Assembly (NCBI RefSeq): GCF_001949145.1 | Contig: NW_019091406.1 | Coordinates: forward strand, 1,561,385-1,625,384 | From: Acanthaster planci | Taxonomy: Eukaryota; Echinodermata; Asteroidea; Valvatida; Acanthasteridae | Length of the DNA stretch: 64,000 nucleotides | Reading direction: 5' to 3' | In this document: in pieces, positions 1-13,400 of the stretch | How positions within the stretch are numbered: the first letter of the stretch is position 1 | How the letters are laid out: every line of letters begins with the position of its first letter | Position numbers and translations under genes: made by a program | Notes under the pieces: generated by a model | Database searches by the model: none | Told to the model about the DNA's origin: nothing | Seen by the model: the letters and a program-made list of their open reading frames with translations, nothing else

Positions 1-17
1 TCTTATATTTCCCCTAC

Positions 18-1480
18 CTTCCTGCATCCACTGTTCCCGGGCAATCTCAATGGCTCTCTTCATCTTCTCCTTATCGCTGGCCTCGGTGGCTTTAGTCCAC
101 TCCGTCTTGGCATCGGCAAGGGCCATCTGGATGGCTGCGGCCTTGTCGGCCTCGTGCTCTGCCTGGAGCTGCTGCTCCTGCTGGCTCAACTGCTCTTGGT
201 GCCTGCTTCCTAGATCCTTCTTGGCTGCACACGGGAAATGGAAGAAAGAAAAGTGACATCTATTTTGGGTTTTAACCACTTCCTGCCAGGTGGAATTTGT
301 ATATGCAGGATGAGTTGCCAGACGATCGTCAAGATTTTCCATTTTCAAAATTCTTCAACAATTCATAACTTCATTTACTGGACAAATGACTGTCTGGTAG
401 CTACTCCAATCTGACATGCAACCTCCACTGACGCCCAAGTATTGCAGTGAGGTCTGCTGCCGAGTAAAGAGAACCCAGATTGTGCGGTGTTGAGTAATTT
501 CCTTTGTTCCCAAAGTTGGCCCAGTGCGTTGCTGAACGGCAGTGGTGTCTTTTCAAATGCGGCCAGACTAGCGTGCAGTGGTACTGTATGGCTCATCGCT
601 GGAGTGCTGGAGCACTTTTGTCCCCGCTAATAATCCGCAGGATCTGAATGTCGCAAGCAATGACGGATTACCTCTGCTACTGCCGACTGAAAAATGATGG
701 TAAGTCACAGCAGCTCGGTTTTTTTGTTCCGAGTACGGTCTTTTGTTACAAGGCCCAGCTGCTTTGTCGGATTTCAGGCACCCCGCCTATGCGTATAAAG
801 CCAACGTCTCCGGTAAAGGGGCACCCCGGAGGTAAGTGGTTGATGTCGTCAGTGATTCTGGCCAACACTATAGAGTGCAGTTCCCGCTTATAAGTTTTTG
901 TGAGGACTGCAAAGGATTCAGGAGGGTGTGTAGCAAATACATAACAGAATTTGGGTGAACACCGCTGATACGTAAAAAGCACTTTATACCAGACTTTGAC
1001 TTTGATAGGTTAATATGGATTTGACATTCAGAATAGAGTGAGCAGTCTTGTGTAAAGTTAAATGACAGAAAAGCTGGAGAAGTCAACCAAAGAAATTTAA
1101 TTGGACTTTTTGCTAGTTTGCCAAACAAATACTGTTTTGACCTTTTCTATTTCAACCACAGGTTGACTATTAAAAATACTGGATTTGGCATGACTCACTA
1201 AGCTCAATAATCGAGTCTCAAATAAACTAACCCAGACACAAAAACCTGCCGATATCAAACAAACCTCAGCTAGCTTAGCAAGCACAACCAAGAATGCCCC
1301 AATGCACAAGGGCCACTCTGAGCCATGACATCACAGCAGATGGATCAACCCACCTTGCTCGACCCTCTCCTCAAGCTCTGCCTCCAGCTTGACTTTCCAC
1401 TCCGACTCGGCGGCAAGGAGCGCACTCTTGACGAACTCTTTGCGTGCAGCCTCGCTCCACTCAACCTTGGCCTGGGCCAA
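18..1480 (-). CDS. CEP152: CEP152 coding exons 17-18 (last visible exons)
   Basis: The exons are 1354-1480 and 18-224. They read LAQAKVEWSEAARKEFVKSA and then a Q/E/A-rich helix with MALADAKTEWTKA and AREQWMQE. Repeated xW(K/T) heptads of this kind occur in the middle coiled coil of CEP152. Exon 18 ends in phase 1 at a GTAGGG donor close to the window edge, so at least one more exon lies to the left. Confidence 0.88.
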
Positions 1481-4400
1481 CTGTTGAACAGAATGCAATG
1501 TAACCGATATAACCCCAGCACACCATGTTTAAAAGTAATACTATCTCTCTTCCCTTTCACCAATATCTCACAAGTAGATAAAATAAAATCACTAGAATGA
1601 TATGAAACTATTCTTTCAGATGATGTTCAGATGACAATGTGGATGACACTGACAGTATACGACAAAATACCAACCTGTCAAAAAGTAGTACTTGGGTGTT
1701 CTGCAAGTAGTTTCTTCACAAAGTAACCTTGATTAGCAACATTAGCACGGTGCCTTGTCAAGTAAACTTTACAATCGTAATCAATGATTCAGGACTCTTT
1801 ACTGTAGTACTTTCTTTTCTGTAGCACTAATGAATTCCCTGGTTCTCCATGACTCAGGACACCATGTCAAGAGGATAAGGTTCTTCAGGTAACAGACTAA
1901 AATGAGGCTAATCCCCAAGGATATTATTCAGTTTGAAGAAGCGTGTTCTGCTGTCGTTCCTACCTGTTCCTCCACTGTCTTCTTATCCTCGTCCTCTGCC
2001 TCCTGCTTCCAGGCACTCTTGGCCGTCACCAGGGCAGCGCGGTGACTGCTCTGCAGGGATTCCTGCAGCTCCTGCAGGGCAGCATCGTGCTGGGCCTGCC
2101 ACTCCTCGTTGGCCTGGGGAACAAATGCCTTGCAGTGAGTGATTGGAGTGTGTATTGAGATTACCTTCTCCTCATGCTGCCAGTCAAAGAACCTTTCAGT
2201 TCAGTTTGCAGTTTGCATTTTTCAAGCATTATTGTTTCAACAGTAAGTTGGTTTGGGTTTGTCAGTAATTTTGAAATCAACAGTAACCAGTGTTTAACAA
2301 AACTAGTCCTGCCCACTTTAAAACTTAAATGCTGGCATGGATTAACCAGTTGAATACATGTAGGCCCTGTGCAGGACCCTGTCTTATGACGTGTCAGTGA
2401 GCTTCTTTCCATGCATTCCAAACTGAACAAGTGAGTTCAGTTCAGGTCCATTTGGTTGGCAAGTACCATGCTTGACAAATTTCTCTTTGGCTCGGATGCT
2501 GGGCTACAGCAAGATGTGGCATATTAAATGGCATGTGCCTGTTCCTGCCTGCTTTTTTCGAGACGCCATAAATTTAAAAAAAGGATGTTTTTTACAACCA
2601 AATATTGAATGCAGGCACATTCACAATCTCACCCTTTCTAGCTGTTTGGCAGCTTCTAGCTTCAGTGTTTTGCTGACGGTATCCTCAATGCAATTCTTCT
2701 CTTCGCACACGGCGATGTAGAGTTCCTTCACTGCATCCAGCTCCTTCTGCACCTGCTCCAATTCAGACCTGACGCAGACATGACCCAGACTGTTATATAA
2801 GTTGTATTATAACTAAAAGAATCTAACACTTCCTTGAAAGAGGCAACTGGCCAATTTTAAGGAACAGCAGCCAAAAAGTTGGGCTGACAACAGCAGAAAT
2901 AAATTCTTCTCATAATTGATTGGGTAACTTGAATGAGAAGCCATTACTGGCGGTGGAATCTTGCTCATGGGCAAGTGATTCACACAAATTGCAAGCTTCT
3001 TCAACCAATCCATCTTGAGCAGAAGTACCCCCTCATCAGTTGAAAAGAGCCATGTTGGTAGGGAGTGTTCATTTTGTTGGTAGCGATGCGACCGTAACGC
3101 ATGCATTACCTAGTCGTTCGTGAACCAGCGAAGTGCAGTTCTGACCAAAGGAGCCTCCGTTGCTAGGAAAATTGAGCCCTCTTTTGGTCATAGGGTGCGG
3201 TGATTTGCCAAAGCACATGTCCATCTCAGGTTTCAGAATGCCCTTGTGAATGGTGAAACACTGTAGTAATGGCTGGCATTTCCTTGGATCAGCCTGTGGG
3301 ACACCTCTTTAAATACTTGAAAGATTTCCATAGGAAACGTATCCTAAGCATGCCATTCAAAGTAGGGATGAACCCAGTACTGCCTCAGAAAAGCATATAG
3401 AATACTCTTAATTTTGTAATAGCCTGTTCACCTAAGTTGTCGTGACTTTGGATCAATTCCCTCAACCCTACCTGAGTTCCTGCAACTGATGTTGATGGGC
3501 CTCTTTCAGCATGTCTCTCTCAGACTGGAATTCAGCCATTAACTCCTCCCTGAGGTGACGCGATGAGTCCTCATGATGCCGTAGGCATGTCGTCTGCACC
3601 CTGCAATGAGGTCAGTCACAGTCGAACTATTTTTAAAACAGTCTTCTCCAAAAAGTTGGAAAGAATCATATTCAACGAAACAACTTAGTGAGGCAGACCA
3701 AACAAAATAAATAACATTGTAAATTTGAACTCAAAATTTGAATCACGAATTGTGCTGTCGGAAGTGACAATTACTGACGGTTTTAGTTCATGTCCTGGTC
3801 AGGGCACTGTCTGCTAGTTCTCTCCTTGATCACTGATTATGAGATGCCAAAAATCTGTGCTGGTAACATATTGCTACACAAAAACAATAACCCACAATAT
3901 CCCCACTCAATGCCAAATAACAACAGAGTTATTAGGCTGGTAAGTAGACAGCTTCATAGGCATTAAGTTGATTCTAGGAACTAGGCCATTCTCCGGCTGA
4001 GTCCAAATTACGTGGCTACGGCTCTGAGTAACATACCTTCCTAGTGAAGCCACTTTCACATAGCTTTATGCATTCTCCACAGACACTTGTTTTGTTCCAC
4101 ACCACAGCCAGGTAATTTGGACACAGCCTTTCCCTTCTGGAGGGTCTGATTGGCACACCTTTCACCTCTGTGGTCCAGGTTGCGATTTCCAGCCCGGTCC
4201 ATGTGTGGAATGGATTTTCAGTCCCTACCTGTGAGTTTTTATCCAAAATCCTTCTCTGAAACTGTAACCGCTTCTCATTGTCTCCTCGCGACAGACTTCG
4301 TCAGGCTTACGAGCTACAGTACCAAAGGTACTCTTGAGGAATCCGCGGTTTCATTACAAGAAATACTTAGTACTAATGATAAGAATTTAAAAAGCCCAAC

Positions 4401-7400
4401 CCTTCTCCTTACCTCTCCAAGTCAACCTTCTTGTCCTGATCCCACTCAGACACCATCTGGGCCATCTGCTTCTTCAGGTCAGAGTTCGCCTCGTTCAGTC
4501 GGCCCTCCTCGGCCCGGGCTGCCTCCAGCGTCTTTGCCAGATCTTCCTTCTCTGTCTGCAGCTTGTCGATCTCTTCTGTAAGATGCCTAGATGAGGTGCT
4601 TTCACCTGCAGGCGAGGTTTTGGTGGTCTCAAGCTGCGCTTCCAACACCTTGAATCGGACCTGTTTAGGAGAGAAATAGTTAGAGTTTACGACAGCCCTT
4701 GCCAGACAGAAACTTCATGAGTTATCTTGCAAGTACTTGGCAACTCCAAGAGTCTTGAGGCATGATAGACAATAACCTCTCCCTATAAAGAATGTGCACA
4801 GGTTTGCTGGAGTCAAGGAAAAGTCACCAGAATGCTTCAGACAGGTACTAGCAAATTTTACAAATGCGTAGATCTATAATTTCAACCTGGGTATTCCTTA
4901 TCAGAGGACTAAACTGAACCAAGATTCTGTTGGTGAAAAAAAAATTGTGCAATTTCAAGAGCGGTCATGTTGGGTCAGAATTTCAAGAAAATCGTGCCTT
5001 TAATAATATGTGTATTTTTATGATGTTGTGTTTTGGCTTTTTTCAAGAGCAGAATTTTTAAACTTTCCAACAATTATGCTATTTGTGTCTGGTTTGAAAG
5101 TACTGACATCCTCAGAGCATCACGTGCATGCATTTACAAACAGTTTGAATGGAAGTCATGCTCGTTATCTTTTCATTTTTATACTGTGTCTCCTAAAGCC
5201 GGCTTCACAAATAATCTACAGAAAGAGGCTGCAGCTTTTTTTGTCGATAAGCACACAAGGTACTGTCACCATTGTACGCTTTACCTCGTGATCCTTGGCA
5301 GCAGTCTCCGACTCCAGCAGCCTTGCCCTTACCCCCTCCATCTCGGTCTTGGCCGCTCGCAGGTCGGTCTGCAGCTTGGAGACCTGGGTGCGCTTGGCCC
5401 GGTTGCTCTGGAGGGCACGCTCCAGCTCCCTGCGCAGGCCCTGCACCAGATCCTCCGGGGACAATTTGGGGGTGGAATCTGACGACGGCCTGGAGCACAA
5501 ACGGTGAGGATATAATTACTCAGGCTGGTACTGTGACTTCATTTAGTGGGAATTTGCATTATTTTTTTGAAAGGGGAGAGTTGACAGTTTTTCATGAAAG
5601 GGTGGTACTTGATAATGACACCATTTCTGAAATTACGTAGCTTGTAAGGCTGTTCCTCAATTGATTTTATTGTAAATGGGTAACTGTTAAATGGTCAGGT
5701 ATCTTGGCCGGTGGAATTATGATTAACACAAAAACCTGAAGCCAGATGTAAAGTATATGCCAATGGGCATAGAGGGAACTCATCAAAACCCTGACAGTTG
5801 CAACACATGTATGACAATGCTGAAATGCCAAGCATGTACCATGTACATTTCAGCTTTTGATTTTACCCTTGGCTCTGAGGTGTCTTCCAGTCAGACTTGG
5901 CCAAGTTCCGGACAGCGAAGGACTTGGACTTGTGGGCCGACTCGGGGGACTTAGTCGCCCCGACGCCCAACTCCATGGCCGACTCGTACCTCTGCAGCTC
6001 CTCCTTCATCTCCGACAACTCCTCCTGCATCAACAAGATAGAGAACTCCTTTGACTGCACAAGCAGAAACAATTTGATGGTCAGACTGGCATAGCAACGA
6101 TAAACAACGCAACTCAAAGTCGTCAACAATGCCTGTAATAACCGGATACACCAGCTTCTCTGCTACCTCTGTGGACTCCTCTACAATAGCAGCCAAATGC
6201 TGGCTTCTCATTTCATCTTGTACGTAATACTCTATAATGGAGTTCCTAGATAACAAACCTTACAACATAGATACCACGTCAAGGGCTTGTAAAACACACA
6301 GATCCCTAATTCACCCCACAGAAACTGTTTTGTCATTTAAAACTTTCCTTATCCATAAATGAACGGAAGTGCTGAAATCCAAAGTTTCATTTTATTGGCC
6401 TGACCTGTAAGGCGCTGGTCATGTCCTGACTGAAGGTGCGGGCAGCTGCAGCCTCCTGGAGCTGGACCCGGAGAAGGTTGATCTCCTGGAGTGAGCCTGG
6501 TATTGGAAAACGCAGCAAGACAAATCAAGAACAAGTGAGGAGTGCCTCTGTAGTGACGCCACAAACATCAATGGGAGTGATATCAGGCAGCGACCCATAA
6601 CAAGAAGCATGTGGGAGTGTATACCAGCTGAACAGATCGGCACCCCTTTTTGCAGACTTGAGTAAGTCTGATCTGTTCTGCTCATGCAGACTTTACACTT
6701 GAGATGAATGCCACTGAAGTGACTTGATGTCGGCAATCTCATCTTCACGTAGGCATTGGTATATGCATGTTATGTGCATACAGGAGCAATATTCCTGTTT
6801 CACCCATGTTTGAATCATGCATACAAGTTATTAAGGAGTGAAGCGTGTCCAAGGTTAGAAAAGTATTTCAGCTCACTGAGTGAGTACCCAATTTTCTTCC
6901 TATTGGAGTGAAACCACTTCAAGCATAAGGACAAAAAATGTGACTCCCAACGGGTAGCAATAGTGGGGGAACATCAAAGGTTGACAGGATTCTGAAATAT
7001 GCGAACCAGCCAGGCTTTCTTGCCCACCTGTTTCAAGGAGCTCTCTGCACTGCTTCTGGCTCTGTTGCAGCTGATTGGTCAGGGCGTTGATGGTGTTCCC
7101 CTGCTCCAGCTTGGCCTGCTCGGCTGCCCTGCTCACCCCAGACAGCTCCCGACGAAGGCTTGCTATCTCATTAGTCTGTCAGAAATTGAGCAACGTACCA
7201 CTGACCATACCGGGGTTTCTAAAAACTTTGAAAAACAACTCATTTGAGGACTCCTGTTGGGTTATTCAAACAAAAACTGGAAAAAACAAAACCGAAGCCA
7301 TCGATAGTGAAGACCTTTTTTTTTTCAAAATTTTCAATACCAAAAAATTCTCATACCTCATAATTGAAGAGGACTGAAAACTTAAATTGGATGATGCAAC

Positions 7401-10400
7401 TATCTTTTGGCATATGGTCTGAGCAATCACCAGGAATAATTTTCTGAGAACGTTGATAAAGATCGTAATGTGATAAGATCTTTGTTACAGCAAGTAGGTT
7501 TTCCAACCATAAAATAATATCCCAACGAAAGTCAAATCTGACAAATCAGATCTAGTAATTGTGACTTGTCTCCCGAGGATACTTTTCACCCTCAGAGATA
7601 CACACCTTCTCCTCCAGGGCTCTGTCACCACTGTCCACCTTCTCCTTGAGCCTGGTCACCTCCTGCTCGTACCTGTCCTGCAGACTCTTCAGCAGTCCAT
7701 CTTGCTGTTCCCGAGCCCTGGCCAGGGGCTGCGAACGCTGGAGCTCTGTCAGCTGGCCAGTCAGACTGTCGATGGCCGACTGGGTGGACTGCAGTTTCTC
7801 TTCCACCTGCCGCAGTGTCAAACGTTTGGGATACATGTAGAGTCAAAAAAGACTTAAAGACTGCCAAAAACACTTCAGACTGTAGGAAAGAATCCACTTT
7901 TGAAGTCAGACACACAATTGTGACAGTCCTAGAAATGGGAGCAGAAATGGACATACAGCCAGAATTGCAAATGAAACTGGAAAAAAAATGAAGACACAGG
8001 TAAAGAATTACAGGTGATTGGTGAAGTAATTCTAAATGTTCTGCATAGGTATCTAATAAGTAACACACTCAGAACAAGAAAACAAGCTATAATGGGTCCA
8101 TAAAAAAGGTCAGTATACCTTTCAGCACTTTTATGCTCTTTTCCAAAACACAGCCATGCAACTTGGATTTGGGCCAAAAATGTGGAAGTTCCAATGTTTA
8201 CAAGATTTTGTACTGCTTTCTAAATTTTCAAAGGCATGAGTTGTGAAAAATGAGAGCCTGTAATCAGAGGAAAACTTGCATGACTGAAAACATGAGCACT
8301 GTCTTTAACTTCAGCATCATTTATGGCTCTGCATCTTTAGAAGCCCTGGAATATTCAAACAAAACATCACCTAACACTGGCCTGACACTTCTCAAGCTGC
8401 AGACAGACATTTGTTGAGCCAAGGTCCATCAAATCGGAGTCCTAAAACCAACTGGAGCCACTGAAGGGCAAAGTAAGCGACAAGACAAATATTTGGGATG
8501 TAAGGCAACATCCAAATAGAGAGTACCAGGCCAACTCTAGGTCTTTGCTGGATGCCGACACATCGCACACATGCTGACAAGAGACTTAGCCGTAGCACCA
8601 GAAGCCCATTTCAGACATGACCTAAAAACAGATTAGGACGGGCCGTAAGTCCCCTGAATTCCTACCTCGTGCTTGGCCACGTTCAGCACCTGTATCTGGG
8701 CCTGTGAGGCCTGCAGCTGCCCCTTCAAGGTGCTGTTCTCCTGCTGGGCTTCAGCCAGTAGGTCCTGGCACTGCTCATAGCTGGCAGCGGCGCCTGCTCT
8801 CTCCCCTGCGATGAAAAAGGATGTATTTCCCTAACACACAACCTCATTGTTACTAGCAACAAATGAGTCACATCCGTAGAGAGTGTGACAGTGCGGGGGT
8901 GTTATGTTTAGTGGGAAAAGTCCGTTTTGAAACAGTTCAGAACCTCCAGAACCAAAAAGTCAAACACTCTTACCGTGTGATTACATGCAAACTACCTTGA
9001 CACTGTAAGAACTTACTCTTAACCACTATCTCAATGTGAGAAACTTGATTCAAAACAGAAATTCATTGGGATGCCAAACACAGCCTTGACAATACACAGA
9101 CTTAATCCCCATTACTTTGTCTTTTTTTCAATTCTTATTAAATGGATTTTTAAGTTATCAATATTTAAGTTTGGTCCTCCTTTGGTGCTTTAGTCTAGTC
9201 TCTCTCATTTACCCTTATTCTTGCTTACCCCTAGCCTTCATATATCTTGCCCCTTGGGTCTTCTACTCGTCCTTCCCGTTATCTTTCTCCCTTGTCCCCC
9301 GTCCCTTCCAACATTCCATCCTCCCCTTTCCCTGTTTTTCTATGTGTTGCTTTTGGGAATATAGCTTGTTTGTGTGTGGTATATTTTGTATTTGTTTTTA
9401 TGTTTTACATGTGTAGTTGTACTTTGGTTTGTTTTATGTAATTTAATGTAGTTTTAAGTATTTATAGATATTTCTTTTGAAAAAATCCCTGTTAACTGGC
9501 GGGTATCCGTTGTTGGTGATTACATAAACAAATAAATAAATTAATTAATTACAATTAGGGATTTGTAAAATAACTCAAACTACCAGGGATCGACCAATTG
9601 GACACAGGAGGTGTGGGCAGGTTTAGGGAATCACCTTGGGCCAAGGCCAGCTGGTGGTTCATTATCCGCTTCTCTCTGGCCGACTCTTCCTTCAGCACTT
9701 GCAGTTGACCCCTGAGCTGGTCTAGTTCCCTTCCTCTCGCCTTGTACAGGATCTGGAGCTGTGCCATCTGCCTGGTCTCCTCATCACCACCTACAGTTGG
9801 AAAGAAATGTTGACAAAAGAGGGACTCACAATGTTTTTCAATGTAACGCACAAAATATAATTTCACTTGTGTAACCTCTTCATTATCTGACACTTTTTCT
9901 ACTAATCAAGGAATGTCATTCTATAATGCCATATGTTCAACAGAAGATTTGATGAGATTTGATTTGTTTAAGTAGGTTGGGGTAACACAATTGGCCAAAA
10001 GACTTTTTATTAAATGAGGGGGGTGCTTTTTCTAATTGGCGCCAAAGGGAAAAATAGCAACAACAGAATAATCAAAACCAAGTTTAGGCTATATCTGATT
10101 GTTGCCTGGAGCTAGATGTAGGTCTGAAGTCTTCACTCCCTTGGAAATACGTGAGGACACCCGGATAACAGACCTAGTAGTACATGTAATTTTGGAAACC
10201 AACTTTGGATACAGCCTTACTCACCAACACCTAAGAACTGCTTTTGCAACTGGTCCCCTGCATCCGGCTCTGCAAAACCCACAGCAGCATGGCTGGTGAC
10301 CGCTGGGAAGCCATTAATAGCCTGCATGCCATGTTGCATGGCCTCCTGCTGATTGACATACGTGGCGGTGGCCCCGTCACCTCTGTACTGAACCCTGGAA

Positions 10401-13400
10401 TAAAACACATTTAACTGGCAAGGTTCAAGGTACCAGACTCTGTCAACACTTGGCAGTCATGACTGATGTGCGCATGTCAAGTGGCTTGGGCAGTCAAAGG
10501 CAAAACTTGGATATGTCTACACTGAAACTTTTATAACCATTTGAGGTTCCGCACTATGGGATGTACCTGTATGTGGGTTTGTTTTAGCACTGAATGAGGA
10601 AAATTGCAACAATATGAGGCTCTCCTTTCTCTTCTGTGAATCATTTCTATTCTTCATGCATGTCATGGCAAGTTGCTAGCAAAAGAAATGTCAGCCAATT
10701 TCACGATCTAATTCAAGTGTGATATTTGGCTCTGAAGGCAAAATATGACAAAGTTCCCTACGGACCCCAAAAGTACAATGACTGCAGTACGGAATGTTGA
10801 CAATGGAACAAATAATAGGAAATGAAAGAACAAAAACTGAAATCTGAAATCCTTCTAAAATAGGCAAAAATCATGCCGACTAATTCCACATTCCCCCTGA
10901 ATTGGTTTACGTCGTAGAGGTTTAACCTGCTCATCAAGTGAAATAGCAATCGGGATGAAGAAGCCAAGAAGAAGAAGCTGACAGATATTGCCCACCGTTA
11001 AGTAGACACGGGCTTAAAAGGTTACGGTCGATAATTTCAGAAACCAACACTGAGAACCAAAGCCTATGGTAACAAGCCTCCATCTCTACTTTTCTACTCT
11101 GGGGAAAAGTTCAAATTCTGCTGCTGTATGCCAGACAGCAATATCAAACAGGATGCCGGCATGCACAGGTTGACTGCGAAAGTACAGATCCCGTTTTGCC
11201 TACCTGTGAACGGCAGGGTCGTTTTTATTTGCGGGATGGCCCCCTTGATGAAGATCCCTCGCGTAAGTCGGGGGCTTCCTGGCCTGCTGCAATGCGGGTC
11301 GGTTGTTAGTGTTGACATGGGGACGGCTGGGGGAGTATTGCTGAGTGTAGGCACGTGACGGACTGTACTGTTGGACTCTATTGTCGTGCATCTGGTCCTG
11401 ATACTCGTAGTCGCCATTTTGCAGTGTTTGCTTCTCAAAGTTGTTCTCAAAGCTCCCATTCTGCATGTGGTCTCCTTCTGCATATTCACGGCTGAAGCCC
11501 TCCTCCGAGTATCCATTCGTCCCATGGGCTGTCTGATAATCGCAGTGGTCACCTTGACTGCCATACCCGTGGGTCATTGGCCGGTTACCGTGCAAGTTAC
11601 CTTGCGCATATCCATTGCTCTGGAACTGTCCCTGGTTCCCATGAGAGTTCAGGTCCTGCTGAGCATGGCTGGGAACCTGGTGCCCCTTGTTTTGTCTCTG
11701 CAAATGTATTTCGTCACTGGCAGCACCCTCGATCTCTCCTCGCTCGTACTGCTGCCCCAGAGTTTCCTCATCAGAAGACTGAACAAATGGCTCACCGTCC
11801 TGGAAAGTCAACAAAGATCTACTTAACAGTTTTTCACTTCATGCAGAGGCACACTTCAACAAAAATATGAAATACATGTATATCGTGGTTGCAAAGTTGA
11901 CAGTCCTACATGTACATCGAGTTAATTGTTTGTTCCTGACAAAGAATGCATGCAAGGGTCTTGACAGGATGTGGGTTGGACACTAGTTGCCTAATATCCA
12001 AATGGTGACCGTGAATGACTGCTATTGGCAAAAGTTGCAAATGCCTTTTGGAGAGATGGGTTTCTGAACCCTCTGAATAGTATCACAGCTGAATGGCTTA
12101 CCAGTTTATAGTCGCTGTTCCCTGCACCAACTTAGACAGGGAATGGGTACAGTTACTAAGGTCTTGAGCGAGGGGGTGAGTTGCTGCACCCAGTGAGAAC
12201 TTGATATTAACTATGACAGCTTTATGGCTACACTGCTCATTACCTGGGTGCTCCCTGTACCCAATTCTCATAGGAAATGGGTGCTGGGGAGTTGAAAGGG
12301 GGGTTGGGTTGTTGAACCCATTGGGTACTGGGTACAAGCTATCACAACTTTGTTATGCCCGGCTGTTCCCTTTACCCACAGGTACCGGGTTGAAGTACGG
12401 GAACATGTATCACTGCCTCATTACCAACCTGCCCATTGCCTGGGTGCTCCCTATACCCATTCTGATAGGGGGTGGATGCTGGAGTCTTGAGTGGGGGTGG
12501 ATTGCTGAACAAATTTGGCGTGGAGGTCTGCTGCTGTTGTTGCTGGACCAGCTTGTGGTGACCTGGCATTTGATGCCTGAGGTGAGACCACGGGTCATGG
12601 CTGATGAAACACAAAGGGGAAAAAAAAATCACATATTTTACTCACATTATACATGTAATACCCTAGTTGTTCCCCGGACTCGGCTGGCCAGTGCCGGNNN
12701 NNNNNNNNNNNNNNNNNNNNNNNNNNNNNNNNNNNNNNNNNNNNNNNNNNNNNNNNNNNNNNNNNNNNNNNNNNNNNNNNNNNNNNNNNNNNNNNNNCCT
12801 TATAAATGCTTTATTATTATTATTATTAATAAAGAAACTACTGATTGACTCACATGTATGTCCACTGACCACATGCTTGAACTTCTGTTACTTAGATGTG
12901 AACAGGAATTTTTTAGTTCGAGTTGAACGGGCACTCTGCGGACTTTTGTAAATGCATGCCATGTAGGTTAGCTGTCAGAATTAGTCACTAAAGTAGTGTG
13001 TGCAGATTGGACCCAATTGTGGATTGGAGGAATTTGCGTCCATGTGAAGGACACTTTGTCAAAACTGATGTAGATATTGAATTCTGTCTTTTCTTTTGGG
13101 GTGAATTTGTGCATCTTTAAACCAATGTAACATTCGTTGTGGTATTTCGCAAAAATCATGCTAGCTGAAGACATGAAACGGCATCGACTAATCTTGTGGC
13201 CAGCTGCGGTGGTTCAATTGATAAAAGCATGTCCTAACGGAGAACCGCCCCCCCCTCTCCCGCTTCCCGATACACCAATGACTGGAACTCAGTTGAAAAA
13301 TTGTAAAGAGCCTGTAATCGCACAGCTATAGAAAGATTTACATTATCCCAGCTTCGCATACTCGAGTCCATTTAGTGAAAAGCAAACATTCACTGCTCAA

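Noticed and set aside
4150-4581. 143-codon plus frame
   Set aside because: Joins SINE sequence to the antisense of CEP152 exon 13.
12201-12951. Long open frames crossing the N run
   Set aside because: They read through N as X; the real coding exon (12429-12600, minus) is in another frame.
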